This document shows positions 59,009 to 64,000 of a stretch of 64,000 nucleotides of DNA, piece by piece; position 1 is the first letter of the stretch, and each line of letters opens with the position of its first letter. This stretch comes from Cryptomeria japonica (Eukaryota > Streptophyta > Pinopsida > Cupressales > Cupressaceae). Location: the NCBI RefSeq assembly GCF_030272615.1, contig NC_081414.1, positions 815,836,396 to 815,900,395 of the forward strand, in the 5' to 3' direction. The notes under the pieces were generated by a model. That model saw only the letters and a list, made by a program, of their open reading frames with translations. It did not search any database and was not told the origin of the DNA. A program made the position numbers and the translations under genes.

Positions 59009-61130
59009 GAACAGCGTATGTTTGGGATAACATATCCAAGTTAAAATATACGTCATGTAGTGAAAATACGAGGGAAAAGTGGGAATAAGATTGTAAGGGG
59101 GGAGTTAAAAGAGGATAATAGGTAACATAAGTGTTCGAGTTTAGTTGGGAGATAAATGAATGGGAAAGGTTAGTGTGATTGGGAATGAATATAGGATGAT
59201 AAACCCAATATGAGAGGAGTGAGGAGTTGAGAAAGGGTAATGGGGAGGTAAAAATTATGAAGTAAGAGTAAGGAGAGTAGGAATGATGGAGGGATGAGAG
59301 GGAGAAATTTGATGAAGATGATGTTTGGATTTGAAGAGTAATGGATTCATTTATTATTCGATCAGTTTTTTTTGAGGATATTCATATTGTAGGATCTATT
59401 TAATAGGAAGACATGGAGATAATTTATAAGTGAGAAGGGCTTAATAGTTTCATCACCGAGTTTACCTACACTATCAACAAGAAGTTGGAGCTCATTGGTG
59501 ATGTTATTGTATTTTTGTTGTCCAGTTTTTTTGAAAGTGGTCATTGTTGTCTAAATTATTTTTACAATTGAGATAGTGGTATTGGCTTATGTCTTCAAAA
59601 TAGGGATGTCTTCATTGACTGTGAGGATGACTTAAAATGAGGATTACATCTAAGAGGGAAGGTAGAACTTGAAATACGTTTTCAGATACAAACATAAAGA
59701 AAATATTTACCATTTTTTTCAATAAATTTGTGTTTTATATATTACTTCATATATAGCTTTGTTTTATACTATATCCACAAAAAAGGGTTGGAAAAAGGCA
59801 AACCCCAAAGTCTATGCAAGGAAACACTTTTAAAAACATAAGTTTCTAAGTAGCAAGAGTTATGGATCTAGTATGAAGAGGAGGTAAATCATGGTCATTA
59901 GACTTTCCCCTACCATTACGAAGGCCTGCTCACTATCTAAAGGTAAACTATTATTTATTGTAGGAGAAATAATTAGAGCAAGGTGAGAAAACTTTTGAAG
60001 AAGAAATTGAAAGTGGATGGGAATGTTAGGACCAACCATGACCACTATGACCTCGAGTTCTATGTTGAGGAGGCTAAGAATTATGAAAATAATGCCCATA
60101 TGCACTATGGTCCTATGTCCATGTACTAACAACCCCCAAGGAGAGGATGCCCTCTATTGGAAGGAGAGGTTAGTGAAACTCTACCACTCACGTGTAAAAA
60201 GTACATTACTCCAACAATCAAGAAGCATTTGTCGATGAGCTACTTCTTGAGCGCAACTCTATGAGATTGCACTTGTATTAAATGCACAAGAACATTAGAG
60301 AAAGTCATGGACTAAGGAAATAAAGAGAAATGGACATCATTATAACATTATAAAGAGAGAAGAACTTTTATCTTTTGATTTAATGTTACATAGATTTTCT
60401 ACTTTGAAATTAAACTATCATATTAGGGTAAACTTTGCAAGAGATTTGGGCCAAACCTATAAAAGAATCACATGCCAGGAGAAAGACTTAGGTCTAAAAG
60501 GGTTCAATAAATAATAGATTTAATTTTGAGTAACTAGAAATTTAGAACAAAGTTATAAAATATGTTGTAGTCTCTTGGTGTCTATAAAAAGGACAACAAG
60601 GATTGAGAACTCCCAAATGAATCAATCTAAGACCAATAAGTAAAACATGGTAGAAAATACAACAAACAAAGTGAGCAAGCTTCAACTCAAGAATACTTGA
60701 CCAGACAATTTAGAATCTATGTTGTTAGGATTCAACTAAAGATTGAACTTTTGCACCATATGTAAATGTAGAGAGATCTTAGCATATCTTTTGTCAAGTT
60801 CATTATTACAAAATGGGATATCATGACACCATTTATAATCTTTTTACCAAGGATACCATATGACCTATTTACCAGGGATACCATTTAGAAATAAGAAGAA
60901 AAATAATTTACAACATGTGGAAGTCTTAGGTTCAACAAAATGAAATCTAAAAATAAATAAGATAGATTGTGAATCTTTTTAATTTCTTTTGTATCTTTAG
61001 TGGAATCTTTAATTTCTAGTATCTAAATTAAAACAAAATGAAATAATAACAACAATTTAAATTTATTCAAAAATAAAAACTACAATTTAAATTTTAAATT
61101 TAAGAAACTAGATAAGGTTGATCATAAAAA
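59009..61130. repeat. Array unit C4 (partial)
   Basis: It starts within the C-unit sequence (matching 41080 onward) and runs to about 61130 in the order seen in C2 and C1. It is the most diverged copy and carries no insertion that I can recognise. Confidence 0.7.
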
Positions 61131-61139
61131 ATGAACAGA

Positions 61140-62170
61140 TGAGAGATAAGGAATAAGTATGGGAGGTTGGATGTATTAGCATTATTTGTGGTTCTATTTT
61201 CAATCATGTGGATTTTTCTCTTTAAGAACAACTTGGAGCCTTTGTTACTACTTGGATTTGATGCTTGTGTTCTTTGGGTTGGTGTATCTTCACCTTGGCT
61301 TGTTTCTTTTCTTACATAGGTGGCATGTTGAAGGATGAGATGCGATGAGATCTCGCTTGATATGGGACTGGTCACCTTTTGTTTATTGTAGTTATCTTGA
61401 TGGAGCATGAGAGACTGTTTGAGATTCATATGGTTTCATGTATGACTTTGATGATTTATTTTATTGTTTACTCTTATTCAATGTATACAAGTGGGAGAAT
61501 GTTGGTGTTGTATAACTTGTATTAATGAAATATTATGATGTAAATTAAAGAATTATTTAGTTGTGGTGCATCTAGGAGATGTGATTAGGCACACTAAGTA
61601 ATTATTTGGGGCCATATGTAAAGTTGCATGTAACATTGGGCTAGTTATTTTATGTGTGTGGGAGACATGAAACAATTGATTGGGGAAAGTTTTTAATTTT
61701 TATATATCAAAAGATAAATGTGGGTTCAATGGTTTTTTCTACTTGTGGTTTTGAGGCACATGGTTTTATTGTACCCCTTGATTGTATTTGTATGAGCTTG
61801 AGGCTATGTAAGCAAGCACCCATTTAGTGGTTAAGTTTGGACAGGTGACTAGCTTGTCATAGTATTGAGTCTTTCCAAGGATTTAATATGTCAAGAATGG
61901 CATGTGATGTGTGGATTCATACTTGGAAACATGAATGATGCATTGGAGAGGCTTGATATTTCAAAAGTGTTCATTGTAACCCTATAAGTGCATATATTAT
62001 TTTATTATTGAATAATAGATGGAGTATGGATACTTTTGGAGGTTGATTTTTTGCCTCTATGTTTTTTCCAAGGTATATATGATGTTATTTTGTGGCTTGT
62101 CGTTTCGATCTATGCATTATGGTTATTCTATAAGCTTGTATGCATGTTTTTCTCTCATGGGGTTATGTAG
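61140..62170 (+). mobile_element. Copia-type 3' end remnant with one LTR
   Basis: A purine-rich aagtgggaga (about 61488-61497) directly precedes a start TGTTGGTGTTG at 61500, the usual Copia PPT-LTR junction. The LTR would extend about 0.6 kb; its right end is not clear. The 0.35 kb before it looks like the tail of the coding part. No 5' half is present. Fossil. Confidence 0.5.
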
Positions 62171-63213
62171 GAAATGAATTGAATTAACTATGTATTAGTC
62201 ATGATTTTCTAAAAAAAAATACACATCCAATATGATTGAAATATCTTCCTTGATGTGTTGTAACCATCAGTATTATCCTAGATAGTATGAAACACAACAT
62301 TTCACTCCTAGCACCTTTTCACTAGATGAATTTGAAGCATTTTGCAACATTGCATTCCTACCCACCATAGCAAAACCGATTGGAGCTAGAAAATATTAAT
62401 GTAGGTATTTGTAGGTAGAATTGACATCCACCTATACATATGAAAAAGAGATTCCTAGGTGCCACAATTTGGGAGAATAGCTAGGAATTTTTGGGCAACT
62501 TTTTGGACTTAAAGCTCTTGAGAAACTATCTCAAACTTATGTATCATGAAATCATCCCAACTATTGGTAGGCAAAATTTAGGAATATGGTATCTCAACCG
62601 TACAATTACAAAAGGTTACTATTGATAGGTGAGCATAGAGGGGTAGGGGCCACACACGTTGACTACCTAGGTTCGTGAGTAGCGCTGTCAAAAGTCACAT
62701 TTAATGTATATTTTATTGTTTTAAATCTAGACCATTAATAACTAGGTCTAAGATATGATGGTATAGATTAAATGTTTTCTTTTTTTTCCTTGAAAGGAAG
62801 TTACTCTATTTTATGAGGTTATTATATTACGATTATGCATTGTGATGTACTATGAGTGTTTGATAGCTATTTAGTTGCCTTCAATCTCTAGTTGGTGATA
62901 CACCTATAAGAAGCTTTCTCTACAAATATGTTATAATCTTCATGATTTTTTAATAATATATTGGGTGGCTTTTGGAGTATGGGATTTTTCTCTCAAAAGG
63001 ATGTTCCCCACATAAATCAATATGTTGTGGTATCAACGTTACTTATGTTTATTTTTCAATTGTTATAAAGGGGTTAGTGCAGGATCATGCAAGGCCAAAA
63101 AGTGGCAATGTGAAAAAAATAGCCTTCTCCACTTGCCTAAAAACGCGAAAATCCGTGTTGACTTTTTGCTTGGCCTGGGTGTCAGTACACCTTAGCATGG
63201 TGAACACCTAAGC
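62171..63213. other. Unannotated interval
   Basis: Mixed AT-rich sequence. The frame at 62972-63211 shows no recognisable domain. Confidence 0.5.
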
Positions 63214-63338
63214 AAATCGGATATCGAATTTTTATAGGTAATTTTAAATTAAAAAATAAATGATATAATATATAATGTAATATAATAATATATTGTATAT
63301 TACATATTATATATTATATTATTATATAATATAATATT

Positions 63339-63430
<92 letters not shown>

Positions 63431-63816
63431 AGGTAATAGGTCGAAGCTGCAATATTTTGAATTATTATTATTATTAAGTTTGATCAGATTGACCCTAGAC
63501 CTTCCCCATTTTTTATGGAAGGCCAAGAATCCTAGCTTAGAATTCCACTTTAGATGTCCCTATTGGGAATTGAACTTGGGTCTCCACAGTGAGAATCCAG
63601 TGTTTTAACCAGTTAAGCTCAACCCCTTGGACATATTATTATATTATATTATATATTATATAATATGTAATATATAATATATTATTATATTATTATATAA
63701 TATATTATTATATTATTATATAATATATTATTATATTATATAATAATATATTATTATATTATATAATATAATGTTATTTTAAAATAATTTAAGTATAAAA
63801 ATTGGATATCCGATTT
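63214..63816. repeat. TA-rich fold-back with 23-bp inverted ends
   Basis: Arms 63214-63236 and 63794-63816 (aaatcggatatc.aattttt) are inverted with 22 of 23 matches. The inside is TA-rich, including a TA run at about 63343-63427 and ATT/TAT repeats, with a SINE in the middle. It may be a MITE-like element, but no target duplication was identified. Confidence 0.6.
63461..63630 (-). mobile_element. tRNA-derived SINE
   Basis: On the minus strand the head reads ggttgagcttaactggttaa (A-box region) and, about 35 bases on, agttcaattccc (B-box region). A tRNA-unrelated body of about 80 bases and a ttaataataataataatt tail follow. This is the usual build of a plant Pol III SINE, about 170 bp. The parental tRNA is not certain and the target duplication is obscured by the AT-rich surroundings. 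Confidence 0.7.
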
Positions 63817-63843
63817 TCTGAGACAATATAAATGGACTGTGAC

Positions 63844-63873
63844 AGCCCGTGAGTTATTTTTAACCCACGGGCT
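63844..63873. other. 13-bp-stem hairpin
   Basis: Arms agcccgtgagtta and taacccacgggct around a tttt loop, with one G-T type mismatch. It lies in a stretch with repeated gatatccgatt motifs. Confidence 0.7.
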
Positions 63874-64000
63874 ACGCGATTTTTCAGAATTCGATATCCG
63901 ATTAGACCCGATATCCAGTTGTTTGACCCAAATTTGCTAAAAAATACATTAAAAGGTAAGATTTTTATTGTTTTCAATCATTTTCATTAAATTTTTGTAT

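Noticed and set aside
1-64000. CRISPR arrays, bacterial operons, organelle inserts
   Set aside because: No regularly spaced short repeats with spacers, no bacterial-type gene layout, and no long chloroplast or mitochondrial gene stretch was seen.

Overview
The window is nuclear DNA of a land plant with a large, repeat-rich genome, quite possibly a gymnosperm, though the species cannot be fixed from sequence alone. Plant origin rests on a U6 snRNA gene with the plant upstream element, nuclear tRNA genes, a plant-type L1 LINE (DUF4283-like ORF1, RNase H domain), Copia LTRs primed by initiator tRNA-Met, and very AT-rich spacers with long CT and TA runs. I see no ordinary multi-exon host gene. 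The host genes I can support are Pol III genes plus one small, possibly real protein-coding ORF present twice.

Region 1-21.6 kb is built from duplications. Segment A (tRNA-Trp, tRNA-Ala, U6 snRNA) occurs at 1-2600 and again at 18316-21567. Segment B, about 3.9 kb, is tandemly duplicated (2549-6452 and 6453-10259), and its junction cuts through both a U6 gene and a very compact TRIM-type LTR element. Between B2 and A2 lie a three-unit 0.3 kb tandem repeat, long polypyrimidine tracts that switch to polypurine, and a 461-bp MITE with 21-bp perfect inverted ends.

Region 22.5-61 kb is an old, decayed tandem array (units C1-C4, roughly 5-6 kb each without insertions). Different elements have landed in different units. 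C1 carries a young non-autonomous Copia element. The C1/C2 junction carries a DNA transposon with long terminal inverted repeats, which itself contains an 8.05-kb LINE with a perfect 16-bp target duplication. C2 and C3 each carry a long element with TG...CA ends that looks like a solo LTR. Sister units preserve the empty sites, so insertion boundaries can be read to the base. The array carries two small ORF families: a 73-aa ORF on the minus strand (30261-30482 and 48699-48920) with a substitution pattern suggesting constraint, and a 74-aa ORF on the plus strand (29507 and 57907, with relics at 4.5 and 8.5 kb) that looks unconstrained but has a conserved G-box upstream.

Region 61.1-64 kb holds a Copia 3' end, then a TA-rich fold-back with a tRNA-derived SINE inside it.

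The most unusual items are: the LINE with an extra long reading frame after its RNase H domain; its stop-codon spectrum (15 of 18 in-frame stops are TAG), which fits cytosine loss at CHG methylation sites; the Copia element whose pol region is replaced by an unrecognised acidic ORF; the TRIM with a 54-bp interior; and the U6 variant with a compensatory base-pair change.
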